From assembly GCF_027595985.1 (NCBI RefSeq), contig NC_073303.1:24189084-24253083 (forward strand): DNA of 64,000 bases. Reading direction: 5' to 3'. The DNA comes from Sorex araneus. Lineage: Eukaryota; Chordata; Mammalia; Eulipotyphla; Soricidae. Every line of letters begins with the position of its first letter. Within the stretch, counting starts at the first letter, position 1. Position numbers and translations under genes: made by a program. Below are positions 11,911-23,177 of this stretch, piece by piece. A model generated the notes under the pieces. That model was given only the letters and a program-made list of their open reading frames with translations. It was not told the origin of the DNA and made no database searches.

Positions 11911-13322
11911 AGCTCTCTTCCTTCCCTTTTCCTACCCTTTCTGCATTTTCTTCTCCCCTTTCCATTCAGTTTCCTGGGTCTTTCTGGATACAGCCAGGCA
12001 TGGATTTCTAAATAGCAGTTCTCCAGGGCAAGTGACTCTCCACCTTGGATATCAAGTTAGAATCAACTGGGAGAAATTGTTAAATCTTAAAGTCTAGACT
12101 CTGACATCAAAACCTCACCCCCCCAGCCTATTAAATTACAACTCCTGGAGGTGGGAATTAGGCATCAGTATATCTTGAAGTTATGCTGAATTCTCTCACC
12201 CAGAGAAAACTGTGTCTCTTCTGACCTCTTACAGTGCTTTATATAAACTGGTCTAAGAACCTGGATACATTAAAAAAAAAGAAAAGAAAAGAAAAGAAAG
12301 AAACAGTCCAGAATCCCAGAACCAGCGTCTGGGTTTTAAATCCTTCTGGATTGATTTATGAGATGTTAGAGAAGTTTGCTCACCTCTTTGTGCCTGTGTT
12401 CTCGTCTGCATATTAGAGGAATTATCTCATAAGGTTTTGATGAGATATTCAAAACTTAGATAATTGCCTAGCATAAAATAAGGGATAAATCAGTCTGCTA
12501 CTATAACTTTGAATTCTTGGTTAGCATTTTTAGGAATCAATTTATGTCTATTCCAATGGTTCTTGATGTAGTCTATGGTAAGATCACCTGAAGAGCTTGT
12601 GATAAAACATATTCTTGGTTCCTATCGCCAGAGATTCTGATTCTACAATCTGCCATGGGGCTAAGGTCCTACATTTTCACCCAGCACAGAGATGCTGTTG
12701 GTGCTACCGAGGACATCCCTGGGAGAGCTTACTGTCCTCATCTATTTACATTTTTATTTCTCTCAGTCCAGAGAGTAGCAAGAGGCCAGTTCTCAGCCTT
12801 CCAGCCCTCAGAGGCTCCCAACAGCCATTCCTATCCACCAGTAGGAAGCTTCCCAAGGTTCAGGATTTACCTATGTCAGAATTTTCGAGCAGAGTCTATA
12901 CAGGAACTTTTACACCAACCCAGAGCTTGAAAGTGAATAGGATGAATTCTGACACATATTTACCTCAAGGCAATCTAACTTGGTATCGTTGTGACCCACT
13001 AGACCAGATTTTGGTTTTATCTGACCTTCCTCTACTGAGTAAGATCTTTCTACCCTTACCCCTAGCTTCGGAGACCCTAATGAACCTATAGAGGCACCAG
13101 AGTCCATGGATTACTCTCCCCCTGGCCTCTCTCTCAGAGTTAGGTCATTTTTCACTCAATCTCGTTTCTTTATTAAGACCTTTGGGTACTCCCTTCTTTG
13201 GGGATCAGTGCTCAGAGGCCTGGGAGTCATATCCAGTAGCTCTCAAGGGCCACAGGGATATTACTGACAGTTCCAGGGATAGATAGGAGCCTCGGGCATG
13301 CAGCATATATCTTTGAACCTCT
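11911..13322. other. Intron 1, nothing recognised except an A-rich run
   Basis: An A9 run followed by (AAAAG)n lies at 12270-12303, possibly the tail of an unrecognised retroposon. The 158-codon frame 12615-13091 has no family resemblance or repeat-free splice context, so I do not call it a gene. Confidence 0.4.
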
Positions 13323-13325
13323 TCT

Positions 13326-13569
13326 GGGCTGGAGCAATAGCACAGCGGGTAGGGCATTTGCCTTGCATGCGGCTGACCCAGATTTGATTCCTCCGCCCTT
13401 CTCAGAGAGCCCAGCAAGCTACTGAGAGTATCCTGCCCACACGGCAGAGCCTGGCAAGCACCCCATGGTGTATTTGATATGCCCAAAACAGTAACAACAA
13501 GTCACGCAATGGAGACGTTACTGGTGCCCACTCGAGCAAATTGATGAGCAACGAAGATGACAGTGATGA
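13326..13569 (+). mobile_element. SINE-B, full length
   Basis: GGGCTGGAGCAATAGCACAGC head (A box intact), B box GATTTGATTCCTCC, and body to GATGACAGTGATGAC. The 3' end has no A-tail. Confidence 0.88.
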
Positions 13570-14162
13570 CTTCTCTGGCCAATTAGAACTTCCTTTTAAA
13601 AAGAGGAGGGAGTTTTGTCTTCTTCCTCTGATAATCATGGTACCATTTTGTGCCTCTTCCTAAGAGAACTCAGAGTTGTTTCATGAAATTCAACCCAGAT
13701 TTTGGCTTCTCTGATGGATTGTAGCACTAGCTATTTTTATTACTTTTTATTCCTGGGAAGAGACCTAAACATATTCATCCTTATGACTAGCACTTGACTA
13801 GCCCTTGTGCTATTTTGACAGGGGTGGGGGGTATTTCTACCTCTGTGCCACCAAGGTATCAATCTCATTATATTCTCCTTTAAAGCTGACTTTATTTTGC
13901 TTCCATTTTAACTCATGTCCATTACACTAAACACTGTACACATTATTATCCTCTAAATGACTTTACTCAATCAGTTTTAGTGAGCAAGGTCAGAACCCAG
14001 CGGACCGGAAGACCAGCTCTTGAATTGGCTCCCTACCAAAACCGCCCGTAGCCCCCTCCTTTTCAAATCAACATTGCTCCCAGAGGCATAGAGATTTACG
14101 TCAGTGAAGAATGTATTAATTAAACGAAATGAAAATGTCCTCATTTGTTGTAATGAATTCAG
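13570..14162. other. End of intron 1
   Basis: No repeats recognised. The final 40 bases before the exon 2 acceptor are purine-mixed (GAAATGAAAATG) rather than a strong polypyrimidine tract, so the acceptor TTCAG looks weak. Confidence 0.6.
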
Positions 14163-14297
14163 TACTTGCAGGCCATTTTCTATGGGATCGCCTTCCTGGA
14201 AGATGTGCTGAAAGGAGTAAAAGGGAAAAAAGACATAACGTTCGTAACTGCTTTAAGAAATCAGCTTTTCGCCACACTGGTTTTCCCAATATCCACA
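14163..14297 (+). CDS. ADTRP: ADTRP coding exon 2 (residues 52-96)
   Basis: This exon encodes YLQAIFYGIAFLEDVLKG, a lysine-rich loop (VKGKKD), then a second hydrophobic stretch ending FPIST. It covers the end of membrane segment 2 and the start of segment 3 of the AIG1/ADTRP fold. It is 45 codons, the same as the human exon I recall, and in phase 0 at both ends. The acceptor is TTCAG|TAC and the donor is ACA|GTAAGT. A second AG nine bases downstream (TTGCAG|GCC at 14169-14171) could be used in frame, deleting YLQ. The frame is free of stops. Confidence 0.93.
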
Positions 14298-14805
14298 GTA
14301 AGTACAAAGATGTATATGTCATGTAAGAGACTTGTACCTAGGGTTGAATACTTTGTCTGCGTCTAAGGTGTTTGTTAGACCATTAATGTTAACCAGAGCA
14401 ATTCTATTTATATAAGTGTACTGTCTAATGACCACACCATATTGGGAAGAAGCAAGGAATATGCACAAGGGCAGTAAGCTTGTTTACTGAGCTGTCCACA
14501 TTAATATGACATTGCTCATGTTTTCATTCATTAGTTAAACTGGGAACAAACTGAGCAAGAGCACAACAGGCTGCCTGGCAGTGCCTAGAATTAAAAATAA
14601 CTACCTCTTTCCACCTGTCATTGTTCTGCTTCCTAGAATATTGAGACTTCAAACTTATTTGCAAAATAAAATTCCCCAAACTCAAATAACATAAAACAAC
14701 AAGTTCTGGTGTTTCCAGTTTTGCTTTGCAGGACACTTATTCCTTTACCCCCATAAATATTCTAAAAGTCAAGCTTTTCTACTGATTTTACTGCATTTTA
14801 TATAA
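14298..14805. other. Intron 2, nothing recognised
   Basis: Unique-looking sequence between exon 2 and the inverted L1 insertion. Confidence 0.5.
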
Positions 14806-14810
14806 CATAG

Positions 14811-15026
14811 AATTTATTTTTTTTAAACTGAATCACTGTGAGGTACACGGTTACATAGCTGTTCATGATTGGGTTTCAGTCGTACAATGTTCCAATATCT
14901 GCCCCTTCACCAGTGTACATTTCCTACCACCAAGGTTCCCAGTTTTCCTACTGCCACCACCCCCATCCCCAATTCCCCATCCCCACCCAGCCTGCCTCTA
15001 TGGAAGGCACTTTTCTCCCCATCCCA

Positions 15027-15059
<33 letters not shown>

Positions 15060-15780
15060 TCCTCCCTCCCTCTTTTTCTCTTTCTCTCTCTCCATCTGGA
15101 CATTATTATTTGCAATACAGGTACTGACAGGTCATCATGAATATTGTTTTACCTACTCTCACCACTCAATTCTTGTCCAGAGTGCTCATATCTAACCATC
15201 ATTGTCACAGTGGTCTCTTCTCTATCCTAATTGCCCCCTTCTACCGTCTTCTAACAGTGGACCAGTCCTCCTGGCCCTTCCTTCTACTGTATCACTGTAT
15301 CACTGTCATCCAGTTGTTTATCAATTTGCTTGAATGGGCACCAGTAATGTCTCTGTTGTGAGACTTGTTATGGCTTTTTGCATATCAAATATGGCATGGG
15401 GAGCTTGCCAGGCTCTGCCGTATGGGTGAGATACTCTCAGTAACTTGCCAAGCTGTCCCAAAGGGGTGGAGGAGTCAAACCCGGGTCGGCTGCATGCAAG
15501 GCAAACACCCTACCCGCTATGCTATCACTCCAGCCCTTCTTTCTACTGTTTGTAGATATTAGTTTCATACTGGTTTTTCTTTCTATCTTTTTATATCTTA
15601 CAAATGAGTACAATAATTCTAAGTCTGTCTCTCTCCTGGCTCATTTCACTCATCATGATACTCTTCATGTTCATGTCCATACATATATAAGCAAATTTCG
15701 TGACTTCATTTTTTCTGGTGGTTGTATAGTATTCTATTGTGTAGATATACCATCGTTTATACAGTCATCTGTTCGTGGGC
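14811..15780 (-). mobile_element. L1 3' part, minus strand, of a 5'-inverted insertion
   Basis: A T-rich start is followed by the L1 3' end in reverse: AATCACTGTGAGGTACAC, then CCCTTCACCAGTG. A (TC)n block follows at 15028-15090. ORF2 C-terminal text then appears in reverse (CTCATTTCACTCATCATG, GTAGTATTCTATTGTGTAG). It stops at 15780, where the L1 sequence switches to the other strand. A SINE-B (15291-15535) is nested inside it. Confidence 0.9.
15291..15535 (-). mobile_element. SINE-B nested in L1
   Basis: Complete reverse copy ending with CACTCCAGCCC. The TSD is CCCTTCCTTCTACTGT versus CCCTTCTTTCTACTGT (left 15275-15290, right 15534-15549, one mismatch; the first bases may be shared with the SINE head). 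It inserted after the L1. Confidence 0.9.
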
Positions 15781-15781
15781 A

Positions 15782-16757
15782 CACAAACCAAATCAGAAAT
15801 GAAAGGGGAGACACCACAACAGAAACCACAGGAATTCAAAAGATCATCCGAGATTACACCGAGAATCTAGATGCCACAAAACAGGAGAACCTAGAATAAA
15901 TAGATAAATTTCTGTATTCCTATAACTTCCCAAGGCTGAACCAAGAAGATCTGGAATACCTGAAAAACCTATCACTACCATAGAAATTGAAATGATAATC
16001 AAATAGCTCTCCCAAAACAAAAGCCTAGGCTAAGATGGATTCACTATTGCCAATCCTCTTCAGGCTTTTCCAGGAAATTGAAGAAATATGAACACTCCCA
16101 AATAGTTCCCATAAGGCAAATATCACCCTGATACCAAAAGCAGACAGGTACCACAAGGAACAAGAATTGCAGGCTGATATCCCTGATAAACACAAATGTA
16201 AAGATAATAAAATACTAACAAATAGAATAATCCAACAGCTCATTAAAGAGATCATACATCATGACCAAGTAAGATTCATTCCAGGGATGCAAGGATGGTT
16301 TAACATTCACAAGTCAATCAACATAATACCCTATATCAATAAAGGAAAGATTCAAACCATATTATTATATCAATAGATGCAGAAAAGCAGTTGACAAGAT
16401 CTAGCACCCATTCAAGATTAAAAACTCTCAAAAAAATGGGAGTTGAAAACTTTCCTCAGTATAGTCAAAGCCATCTACCACAAACCCACAGCAAGCTCTA
16501 TTCTCAATAGGGGAAAAACTAAAAGCCTTCCCTCTAACACCAGGCATAAACAACATTGTCCACTCTCTGCATTTTTGTTCAACACAACATAGTACTGGAG
16601 GTATTTGCCATAGCAATTAGGGAAGAAAAAGATATCAAAGGCATACAGATTGGAAATGAAGAAGTCAAGCTCTTCACTATTTTCAGATGACATGAAATAC
16701 TAGAAAATCTTAAAGACTCTACAAAAAACAAACCCTCTTAGAAACAATAGATTTGTG
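15782..16757 (+). mobile_element. L1 ORF2 segment, inverted 5' part
   Basis: Decayed L1 reverse transcriptase coding text on the + strand. It begins with the region reading QIRNERGDTTTETTG and passes the palm-domain text (LINRIIQQLIKE). At 16677-16694 it reaches LFSDDM, the (F/Y)xDD catalytic box. Stops and frameshifts interrupt it throughout, so it is non-functional. Its orientation is opposite to the adjoining 3' part (14811-15780). Confidence 0.88.
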
Positions 16758-17328
16758 TAGTTATTCATTTTTATAAGGCTTATAAAGTGATTGTTTAAAG
16801 AATATGAGAGGAGCGGATGAATAGTTAATTTTTTTCTACCTCTATATTACTTTGTAGCAGAGAAGACACATACAGACATATAGTCAAGGTAGAATAAATA
16901 GAATGGAATCAACTAAAAGCTCTCAAGAATTATCCAACTCCCAATTAGCAAGAATGTGAATTCTCCTGGGAGCTGTGACTGTTCTCACAGCCTTTCTGAT
17001 TTCCTACCTCTTTAGAGAGTAGGCAAGGCAACAGAGTGACTCCATGCTCAGGAAAGAGAGACATAGCTAAAATTGACTAAGATGAAATGGTGTAATGGTC
17101 TGCAAATCTTGTTTATCTGTATCTCTCTGTCTTCCAAAATGAAAAATAACTGTTCCCTAACTCACTTAATATAGCAAGTCCACAAAAGTGTTGTTCATTT
17201 TACACCTCTATAATATATATACAAGTTATCTTCAAGACTGATGCCTATTTTTATTTTGCTGTTTTCTTGTCTTAGAAAGCTCTGAAGAAAACAAACCTCG
17301 CTGATGCTATCTTTGTGTCTTTTTTCAG
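16758..17328. other. End of intron 2
   Basis: No repeats recognised. The last bases are a good acceptor: CTTTGTGTCTTTTTTCAG. Confidence 0.6.
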
Positions 17329-17430
17329 TTTGTGTTTTTGACATTCTGGATCATTTTTCTGTACGATAGAGAACTTATTTACCCAAAGGACTTAGATAAC
17401 GTATTTCCAGTATGGTTGAATCATTCAATG
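17329..17430 (+). CDS. ADTRP: ADTRP coding exon 3 (residues 97-130)
   Basis: Encodes FVFLTFWIIFLYDRELIYPK and then DLDNVFPVWLNHSM. The first half completes membrane segment 3. The LYDRELIYPK loop and PVWLNH motif are family hallmarks and match human ADTRP closely from memory. The 34 codons lie in phase 0 at both ends, with acceptor TTTTTCAG and donor ATG|GTGAGT. The catalytic His131 is the next residue, supplied by the first codon of exon 4. No frameshift or stop. Confidence 0.94.
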
Positions 17431-17816
17431 GTGAGTACGCAGAAAATTTAGTAATATAGAAGTCAATTAGTCTTTGTACATCTGTGTGTGTAGGCACCCC
17501 TGTGTGTGGCCTGTATGAGTGCACATCTTTCAGACTTCTCAATCTCCCAATTTCCATTGATGCCTCCCCCTCTCTCCTTCCACTATTTATTTAAAGAGTG
17601 AATTGAGAATGCTACAAGAACAAAAACGGTTACTGTATTTGTTGTCACTGAGAGCACAGAATGTCCAGACAAGATTCTTGTGAGGTCATTGAGAAGAAAC
17701 CCACAAGCATCAGGGCAGGCAACTTCTTAATAGCTGTAGTTAAGAAAGCATTGAATGTGTAGGTATGCAGGTATCACTGTGCTTTACAGAAATGGAATCA
17801 AGCAAACTTTAAAAAA
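17431..17816. other. Start of intron 3, nothing recognised
   Basis: Includes a short GT-rich spot near 17483-17492. No repeats or exons recognised. Intron 3 as a whole runs to 52250 (34.8 kb). Confidence 0.5.
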
Positions 17817-17826
17817 TTCACCCCAA

Positions 17827-17952
17827 GACCAGGGAGATGGTTGAAAAGTCTGCATTCAGGAGGACCAAGTTTGATTCCTGGCACTACTTGATTTTTCAAG
17901 CACCAAGCTGGGAGTAACCCCGAACACCATTGAGGCTCCAGACAAACAGAAG
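17827..17952 (+). mobile_element. SINE-A, diverged and shortened
   Basis: Old copy with GACCAGGGAGATGG, B-box-like AGTTTGATTCCTGGC, AAGCACC, and GGGAGTAACCCC. The perfect 10-bp TSD TTCACCCCAA lies at 17817-17826 and 17953-17962, which supports its boundaries in spite of the divergence. Confidence 0.75.
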
Positions 17953-17962
17953 TTCACCCCAA

Positions 17963-18330
17963 CATCCAAAGAGTCTCTCTCAGCACAACAGCTTCTTAGC
18001 TAACATTGGATCAGAACTGTTAGCCACAAATGGTATACATTTTTAAAACTATAGCCTCATTTGTTTCGTTATTCATGAATTTATTTTTGAGGGGTAGAAG
18101 AGAAAGCAAAACCTATTCTGAAATGTTCAGACCACCGGCTTATGAATATCAGTGACCTGGACAAGCAGAGTGGAAGCCAGGTTGTCTGTGTGTTAGAAGA
18201 AGAAATGTGCAATGTGAATCACTGGAACTGCCTGCAGAAGTGATTTTCAAAGTAACGGTGAAACTTTTCAGTCTTTACTTCCAGATTAGTCAGTTCATAA
18301 AATACCATTGGAAACAAATGGTATTTTATT
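17963..18330. other. Intron 3, nothing recognised
   Basis: Unique-looking sequence. No coding or repeat evidence. Confidence 0.5.
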
Positions 18331-18378
18331 TATTTATTTACTTATTTATTTTTATTGAATCACCATGAGATATTACTT
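18331..18378 (-). mobile_element. L1-type 3' terminus fragment
   Basis: A (TTTA)n run followed by TTTTATTGAATCACCATGAG, the reverse of the common L1 3' end in this window. It is cut short by the adjacent SINE-B variant. Confidence 0.6.
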
Positions 18379-18847
18379 GTATCACTCAATGTCCCGTTGC
18401 TCATCAATTTGCTCGAGTGGGTTCAAATAACATCTCCATTCGTCCCTGTTGCATGCTAGTGTAGCCTAATGGCATCTGCTCACTCCAGGAACATGAAAAA
18501 GCATCAAACCGTTAGTTCAGGGTCTTGACAAAGAAGTCCCACCATCTCATAGGTGGGCGGCCAGGCATCAATGGATGCTTCTGATGCCAGCGTATGTGTG
18601 TACAGACAGTCATTTTAGTCCTTCTTTGTTTTGGCAGCCTAGTTGGGCCCTGAGATTTTGTCAGCCTCTCCTTACTCATCTTTCCCAATGCCGCTGTATT
18701 GGGGGCTCTCTCAGGGTCAGGGGAATGAGGCTTGTTATTGTTACTATTTTTGGCATATCGAATATGCCATGGGTAGCTTGTCAGGCTCTGCTGTGCGGGC
18801 GGGATACTCTCGATAGCTTGCCGGGCTCTCTGAGAGGGACGGAGGCT
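18379..18847 (-). mobile_element. SINE-B long variant (about 287-bp internal segment)
   Basis: It opens with the SINE-B 3' end (GTCCCGTTGCTCATCAATTTG) and closes with the SINE-B body (GGCATATCGAATATGCC, GCTTGTCAGGCTCTGC, CTCTGAGAGGGACGG). Between CTCCATT and GCTTGTTATTG it carries 18441-18727, which ordinary SINE-B copies lack. The segment starts CGTCCCTGTTGC and ends GGGTCAGGGGAATGAG. The edges of this segment recur in the 44-kb copy. The tRNA-like head is absent. Confidence 0.8.
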
Positions 18848-19759
18848 TTTAGGGCAGCCTCTAATCATATATATAATCACTTTTGCTTGATTAACTCAGA
18901 AAAGTGAGAGGTCTCACTTTTAAAAAAATACAAAATTCCCATCTGTAGACTAATAAACCTAAAATGAGCCTAAGAAAAGTAGTGATGTGGTGCCACTGAC
19001 TGAACGAGATGTTACTATAATTAAAAGGCAGTGTTTTGAGTTTGTCTTTTATTTGGGGTCAAATTTAAATGTCAAATGACTGTCTGTCCCCAGCACTGGA
19101 ACCGGTTCATCTAGTAGTTTTTCTACTACCAAACAATTTTCTATAAATTTGGGGTTCTGTTTTCCACGTGAATGTAATGTTGGACTTCTTTCAAATAGTT
19201 ATGATGGTGCTCTCCAACATTTGTGACCTTCCTAAACAGTCATATGGATTTTTAATAATTTTGGAAGCACAGTGTTTGATAATATATATTGTATCTGTGA
19301 GCTTATTTAGCAAGGCAGAGACTTCACAACTGCAACCTAAGAGATTTTTATACTCTCACAAATTCCCCAATTTCTGTGGACTCGGTTCTTTGTCCCTTGA
19401 CTAATCAGTATCATACATCCCTTAGAGAGATGGACTAGGGGTCAAAAGATGTAGGACAATAGTAACTAAGGAACAAAAGAAGAAAGCAGTCTGCTTTGCT
19501 TCAGACACAAATTTGATAGATTTCAGCTAGATTTACTGTAGAAACTCCCCAAAGGATTGTTTCTAGGGGAAAAAATGTTAGCATCAGCAAAACCAATATT
19601 GAGAGTCCCTAATAAAATTATCTTCCATCTTCCATCTTCCTTTGGTGTCTGCTCCAACTTATCCTCTTGACTGCATCTCTTCCTCTTCCAGATTAAATCT
19701 CAGTAATTTCTGAGTAATTTCTTCCTAACCATTAAATCTTCCTGGTCTAGAGCCTCGAG

Positions 19760-19760
<1 letters not shown>
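18848..19760. other. Intron 3, nothing recognised
   Basis: AT-rich unique sequence without repeat or exon support. Confidence 0.5.

Positions 19761-19761
<1 letters not shown>

Positions 19762-19834
<73 letters not shown>
19762..19834. repeat. (TC)n microsatellite
   Basis: About 36 TC units, followed by an imperfect CT-rich extension to about 19850. Confidence 0.95.
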
Positions 19835-19839
<5 letters not shown>

Positions 19840-19850
19840 CCCCTCTCTCT

Positions 19851-21593
19851 ATACTAACTTCTTAAATAACAGTGTGAAAGAATATGGAAATGAATTTTAC
19901 CAAATCAGTTTGTATGTTCTACTTTCGACATTGTCCTTCCAAAGTCAAAGGAAAACGTCAACAAAGCATTACAAAGGCAACTAGAGTGATGATCATTTGG
20001 TCCCAGCTGCCTTCATGTGGGGGCTGACTAGCCCTGCTCTAAAGGGACTTTCTCTCTTCACTGCTCCTTTTCCTCTTTCACAATATAAGAATTATTTCCA
20101 TTTTTTCCATTATTTCCATGAGTGTCACACTTTTCTGAACGATTCTCATTTAACAACAGCCCTTACATTGTTTGCTCTAGCATTAGCTGCAGGAGATTTT
20201 CCCTGTTGTCATTTGTGATGCTGCCCTGGATTTTATGAGAAGTGTTTGTCAAATTAATAAACATCATTCTCATTTTTACAGAGTGTGGTTCTAAAAAATC
20301 CACAATTCATCAAGTCTTTAGAATTTTCCTTTTTACTCTTCTAGCTCCAAGGAGACCTGCCATTGCAGTAGAATTATTCAAACCTCACTATTATCTCTAA
20401 CATTTTTCAAACCAAATAGTCACATCAGTGAGAAATTTACACAACATGTAGATAGATACTATTTGTACATACCCTAAGTACTTTCATTTTTGCCAGGATG
20501 AACTTATTTAAAGTAGATCAAACTGGCTGTTTTATTGCTAATCAGGTCTCTAGTTTTCATGAAAGAAGAATAAGAACGGTGAAGTATTCCTCCAGGTTTT
20601 GCCAGGAAAACATTAACTCAAGTCCGACCTCATGATTACTAAAGATAGCACCAGAGGAGACAGGTTTAAATAGCAATAAGAAGACTCAGTAACTAAGGAA
20701 ACTATCAGCTTCCCACCTGAAGGGGAGTTGAGAAACTTAATTTTCTGGAAATAAACCTAAATTGTTCAGGTTTTCCCAAAAGATAGGTGGAATATACTAC
20801 AGACCAGTTTTAGATGCTTCCTACATTTAAAAATAACCACAAAATCAAGAACTGCATAAATGAAGATAATCAATATGTAGAATTTTCAATCCATGATCAC
20901 AGAGATTTAGAATCTCAAAGGATTCCTGGATGGCAATAAAATCTTCAAAACAATTTAGTGCTACTAGATAGAACTTACTTGAGTTTTTAAATTGAAGTGC
21001 ATGCCAAATACAGTTTGTTTGAGGTGATGTCATTTATTCATTAAAATAATATTAAGTACTTGGTATGTGTGTAACGCCTTGATTTACATTTATGTTGACG
21101 AAGGTATATTTGATCTTTATGTTGCCTTCTACCATATCTAATCTGGTTGAGTATAACATACCCTTGCAGGGTCAAAACAGTAAGATACCAGTTAGTACTA
21201 ATGCAAGATATTTAAATAGGTGTTGTAATGAATTGATATGTGATTACATATGTAATTACATGGACGGATGGTACCCTGGCCTGTGATCAACACATGGTCA
21301 TGACTGCAATGTCTGGAAACTTCTATGTAATTTGCTGGGGAGAGAGATTCTAAACCTACTTGGTCCTTCCTTAGTCATGACATGTAAGATATCTTTCATC
21401 ACTAAACCCATACCCACCTGGTCCCTACTCACTCCCTCATTCAAATGTGGTTGGTATGAAATTGTTAGGCTTCTAAGCAGAAATTGATGAGTACTAAAGA
21501 GGGCTCTGGTATGTCATCAGGTATGACAAACTCTTCTCTCCTCTTTTGCTGAGTCCTCACCCAGCCTTTCCCAAGGCAGAGAATCCTACACAA
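19851..21593. other. Intron 3, nothing recognised
   Basis: A 1.7-kb stretch free of recognisable SINEs and LINEs, unusual for this window. Frames at 19997-20218 and 20845-21033 have no family resemblance. Confidence 0.5.
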
Positions 21594-21605
21594 TCTAGTT
21601 ATCTC

Positions 21606-21830
21606 TCTCTTTTTATGAGATTTTATTATTTTATTTTATTTTATTTTATTTTATTTATTTTTAAAAATTTTTTTTATTGAATCACCATGTGGAAAGTTAC
21701 AAAGCTTTCAGGCTTAAGTCTCAGTTACACAATGCTCAAACTTCTGGCAGAAATTTCTTTGGACTTAGTTACTAAAATACTAAAATACAGAAATCCAAAA
21801 CCTTGTGACCTCTATTGTAGCCACAGGACC
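21606..21830 (-). mobile_element. Short L1-tailed retroposon with inverted 5' part
   Basis: A T-rich tail with (TTTTA)n runs to about 21677. From there to 21744 the L1-type 3' end is in reverse (GAATCACCATGTGGAAAG, CACAATGCTC). From about 21746 to 21830 the sequence switches strand and reads sense text (TTCTGGCAGAAATTTC, CAGAAATCCAAAACC). That text is the reverse complement of 40375-40430 in the related element. A perfect 12-bp TSD, TCTAGTTATCTC, lies at 21594-21605 and 21831-21842 and shows a single insertion event. Confidence 0.88.
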
Positions 21831-21939
21831 TCTAGTTATCTCCTAATGGATTTCCCTGTCGTGGTTTTCAACCATGGGGAAATTGTTTTTGTCTGTTTGC
21901 TTGGGGTAGAGGTTCTTTGTTGAGAGTGAGGCAGAACTG

Positions 21940-22085
21940 ACATGCTAGGGGTATACTCCTGGCTCTGTGCTCAGGGATCACTTCTGTCTGTATTCAGGGA
22001 CCCATATGAGGTGCTGGGGAGCCAATCTGTCAGCAGCATGCAAGGCAAATGCTTACCCATCATACTATGGCCACATCAGCCTCAG
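21940..22085 (-). mobile_element. SINE-A, diverged
   Basis: Reverse copy: GGGGTATACTCCTGGCTCTG, GACCCATATGAGGTGC, and GCATGCAAGGCAAATGC. It lacks a clear tail and TSD. Confidence 0.7.
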
Positions 22086-22139
22086 GGACATGACCCCTCT
22101 GTAGATCTGAGGACATCTGAGCCCTTTCCCATGGAAAAC

Positions 22140-22372
22140 TGTATCACTGTATCACCATCATCTCGTTGCTCATTGATTTGCTCGAGCGGGCACCAGTAAC
22201 GTCTTCATTGTGAGACTTGTTGCTACTGTCTCAAATATCAAATATACCTCGGGTACTTGCCAGGCTCTCCCGTGCAGGTGAGATACTCTTGGTAGCTTGC
22301 CGGACTCTCCGAGAAGGATGGAGGAACCAAACCTGAGTCGGCCATGTAGCTCCAGCCTATGCTATAGCTCCT
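22140..22372 (-). mobile_element. SINE-B with perfect TSD
   Basis: The left end is TGTATCACTGTATCACC, an 8-bp-unit terminal repeat in place of poly(T). The body and head follow, though the head region is rearranged near GGCCATGTAGCTCCAGCC. The TSD CCATGGAAAAC lies at 22129-22139 and 22373-22383. Confidence 0.9.
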
Positions 22373-22383
22373 CCATGGAAAAC

Positions 22384-22935
22384 AGCCATAAAAAATTGGT
22401 ATGGGGACAAACCTCCCAAGCAGTCCCCAGATATCCACACCTGCTGATTCTAGCTCAGTTGGGCAGGTGGCTCAACACAAGGTGCTCCGCAAGGCCCTGC
22501 AGGGTCAGTGTCCTGCTGGACACACAGTGCAGGGGACTGAATGTGCAGGAGATTGGGCACATGCAAAACATATGCTCTAATTCCTGTACTATTGAATTGG
22601 TTCTGAGCCTCAAGCTTTATGTAACATTTTAGGATTATGAACCTCGAAATTCCATCTATGGGCTTTAACATAAGATACACTGACGTCACTGAACTTACTT
22701 TTTTGAAAAGAAGGCTCCCGGATAATTTCTAATCCTGAGTTCAAATAAAAAAGACAAATAGAAATTGTTCATTTTTCAAGTCAGTTATTATGTGCTGAGG
22801 GATGTTTTTACCTCTGAGGTGAAAGAAAAATATGATATATGGGCTCCCACCTAAGAAATATAATTATCAATAATATACATCAATATCAAATATGTATTGC
22901 TTTATATGTATATCATAGTTACATAGAATAATTTG
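22384..22935. other. Intron 3, possible old SINE head
   Basis: Around 22530-22600 the text GGGCACATGCAAAACATATGC is reminiscent of a decayed reverse SINE-A head. It is too diverged to call. Nothing else recognised. Confidence 0.3.
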
Positions 22936-23177
22936 TAAGCGATAACACAACAGGTAGGGCATTTGCCTTGCACATAGCTGACCCGGGTTCGATTTCTCCA
23001 TCCCTCTCAGAAAGCCTGGAAAGCTACCGAGAGTATCTCGCCCACACAGCAGAGCCTGGCAAGCTACCTGTGGTGTATTTGATATGCAAAAAAAAGAAAA
23101 AAAGGAACAACTCTCAAAATGGAGATGTTACTGGTGCCCGCTCGAGCAAATCGATGAGCAATGGGATGACAGTGACA
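22936..23177 (+). mobile_element. SINE-B, nearly full length
   Basis: The first bases of the head are missing. B box GGTTCGATTTC, body with an extra internal A-rich patch (AAAAAAAAGAAAAAAAGG), and 3' end GATGACAGTGACAG without a terminal A-tail. Confidence 0.85.

Noticed and set aside
12615..13091. 158-codon frame as a possible unknown exon or gene
   Set aside because: No recognisable family, no splice-site support for an exon inside ADTRP intron 1, and ordinary intron composition. Length alone is within chance for this window.
15519..15899. 126-codon frame as a gene
   Set aside because: It spans the SINE/L1 junction and the L1 inversion point. It is retroelement debris.
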